Below are positions 63,191 through 64,000 of a stretch of 64,000 nucleotides of DNA, one piece after another. How positions within the stretch are numbered: position 1 is the first letter of the stretch; each line of letters starts with the position of its first letter. A program made the position numbers and the translations under genes. Location of the stretch: NCBI RefSeq assembly GCF_002217755.1, contig NZ_BCFL01000016.1, forward strand, positions 1,656,319 through 1,720,318, given 5' to 3'. Below the pieces are notes generated by a model, which did no database searches, was not told where the DNA came from, and worked only from the letters and a program-made list of their open reading frames with translations. The DNA comes from Streptomyces hyaluromycini (GTDB lineage: Bacteria; Actinomycetota; Actinomycetes; Streptomycetales; Streptomycetaceae).

Positions 63191-63600
63191 AGCCCGTCCG
63201 GCGTCTGCCGGCATAACGCCGGCTAAGTCAGCCCGTCCGGCGTCCGAGGACGAGACCCGGTCCGCACCCCCACTCTCCAGCCCGTCCTGCGTCCGCGGAC
63301 GAAGACCGGCGGGCACCACTCTCCAGCCCGTCCGGCGTCTGAGAACGAGACCCGGTCCGCACCCCCACTCTCCAGCCCGTCCTGCGTCCGCGGACGAAGA
63401 CCGGCGGGCACCACTCTCCAGCCCGTCCGGCGTCTGAGAACGAGACCCGGTCCGCACCCCCACCCACCAGCCCGCCCGGCGTCCGCGGACGAGAGCCGGC
63501 CCGCACCCCCACCCACCAGCCCGCCCGGCATTCGAGGACGAGATCCGGCCCGCGCCCCCCCTCCCAGCCCGTCCGGCGTTTGAGGACGAGGCCGTTCAGG
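63191..63600. repeat. Nine-copy tandem array of a 46-49 bp Streptomyces repeat
   Basis: The ~595-bp gap between the phosphatase-like gene and acuC contains copies beginning AGCCCGTCCGGCGT at 63191, 63230, 63279, 63325, 63374, 63420, 63469, 63518 and 63566. Spacing is mostly 46-49 bp. The pair 63279-63373 and 63374-63468 is almost identical, a 95-bp higher-order duplication. Each unit has a short hairpin (CGTCC..GGACG). No gene-like frame is supported here. The minus-strand 'proteins' it suggests are repeats of GRRTGW and are artefacts. Confidence 0.85.
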
Positions 63601-63703
63601 CCGAAGCGGGGGTGCGGGGGCGGCAGCCCCCGGAACGGGCGGTCGAAGGGGGTCCACCCCCTGGAGGACGGGACGGGTAGGGGCGGCGGGGGCGAGAACC
63701 CGC

Positions 63704-64000
63704 CTACGCCAGCAACCCCCGCAGCGGAAACACAGCCCGCCGCGTAGCCAGCACGGCCTGATCCAAGCGATCAGCGGGGTCGTACCCGGCCTCCCACCCC
63801 GCCCACCCCACCGGCCACCGCCCATCCGTCATCCGCCCAGGCCCCAACTGCCGAGTCCGAGCGAACACTTCCTGCCGCCACCCCTCAGGCACCAACGCCT
63901 CAGGCGCAACCTCCCGCCCCGCAGCAATCCCCACCAGATGCGTCCACGACCGCGGCACGACATCCACCACCTCGTACCCGCCCCCACCCAACGCGACCCA
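63704..64000 (-). CDS. acuC: Acetoin utilisation protein AcuC, C-terminal part (runs off the window)
   Basis: The last 98 residues of a histone-deacetylase-fold protein: WVALGGGGYEVVDVVPRSWTHL holds the conserved Gly/Tyr loop of AcuC. A tail follows that is rich in Trp/Gly/Asp and ends VFPLRGLLA. The frame is open to base 64000 and the start lies beyond it. AcuC deacetylates proteins such as acetyl-CoA synthetase in other bacteria. Confidence 0.8.
   Translation of the reverse strand, partial: WVALGGGGYEVVDVVPRSWTHLVGIAAGREVAPEALVPEGWRQEVFARTRQLGPGRMTDGRWPVGWAGWEAGYDPADRLDQAVLATRRAVFPLRGLLA

Noticed and set aside
63191..63600. CRISPR array
   Set aside because: Repeats are back-to-back with no unique spacers, units are 46-49 bp with mutations throughout, and there are no cas genes.

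Overview
The window is high-GC actinobacterial DNA, almost certainly a Streptomyces chromosome. The diagnostic genes are the sporulation sigma factor bldN with its anti-sigma factor rsbN, a small BldC-like regulator that matches bdtA, the rex-hemA-hemC-hemD operon with a Rex operator, an archaeal-type class I lysyl-tRNA synthetase, DUF2637 and DUF3558 proteins, mycothiol-type enzymes, and the GC-rich intergenic repeats typical of the genus. From memory, the gene order from lysS/argS to bldN and acuC follows the SCO3303-SCO3330 region of S. coelicolor. This was not checked by alignment.

Layout. 0-4 kb: pstB, an M55 D-aminopeptidase, a small membrane protein and an MprF/LysX-like lysyltransferase. 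4-12.1 kb: a 2621-residue RHS polymorphic toxin ending in a Hint domain and a nucleotidyltransferase-like toxin tip, with a coupled immunity candidate. 12.2-16.9 kb: a gene remnant, then a two-component system in an operon with a GNAT enzyme and an M20 peptidase. 17.2-18.9 kb: a flavin reductase/luciferase-like monooxygenase pair. 19.1-23.5 kb: two thaumatin-like proteins around a single protein that joins an ECF sigma factor, a zinc anti-sigma motif, a membrane anchor and a secreted GH128-like glucanase domain. 23.5-33 kb: stress and redox enzymes (hydrolase, PEBP, DJ-1, ADH, ALDH, MDMPI fold, SDR) and a phosphatase-acetyltransferase fusion. 33-35.3 kb: a free-standing LAGLIDADG endonuclease, a 177-bp MITE-like element and rtcB. 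35.5-46.5 kb: lipoproteins, DUF2637, lysS, argS, an aminotransferase and a methyltransferase. 46.6-55.3 kb: haem biosynthesis (hemB, hemD, hemC, hemA) with Rex and a glutaredoxin-like protein. 55.4-64 kb: a HAD phosphatase, bldN, rsbN, an acyltransferase, an epimerase, bS22, bdtA, a phosphatase-like gene and the end of acuC.

The most unusual part is 19.1-23.5 kb. Two secreted or anchored thaumatin-like proteins share an 11-bp element 55-57 bases before their start codons. Between them lies a one-chain sigma/anti-sigma/transmembrane/glucanase protein. I infer a glucan-sensing, possibly antifungal, regulatory cassette. The RHS toxin-immunity module and the HEG/MITE/rtcB junction are the next most interesting. 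No tRNA, rRNA, CRISPR array or intact insertion sequence was seen.
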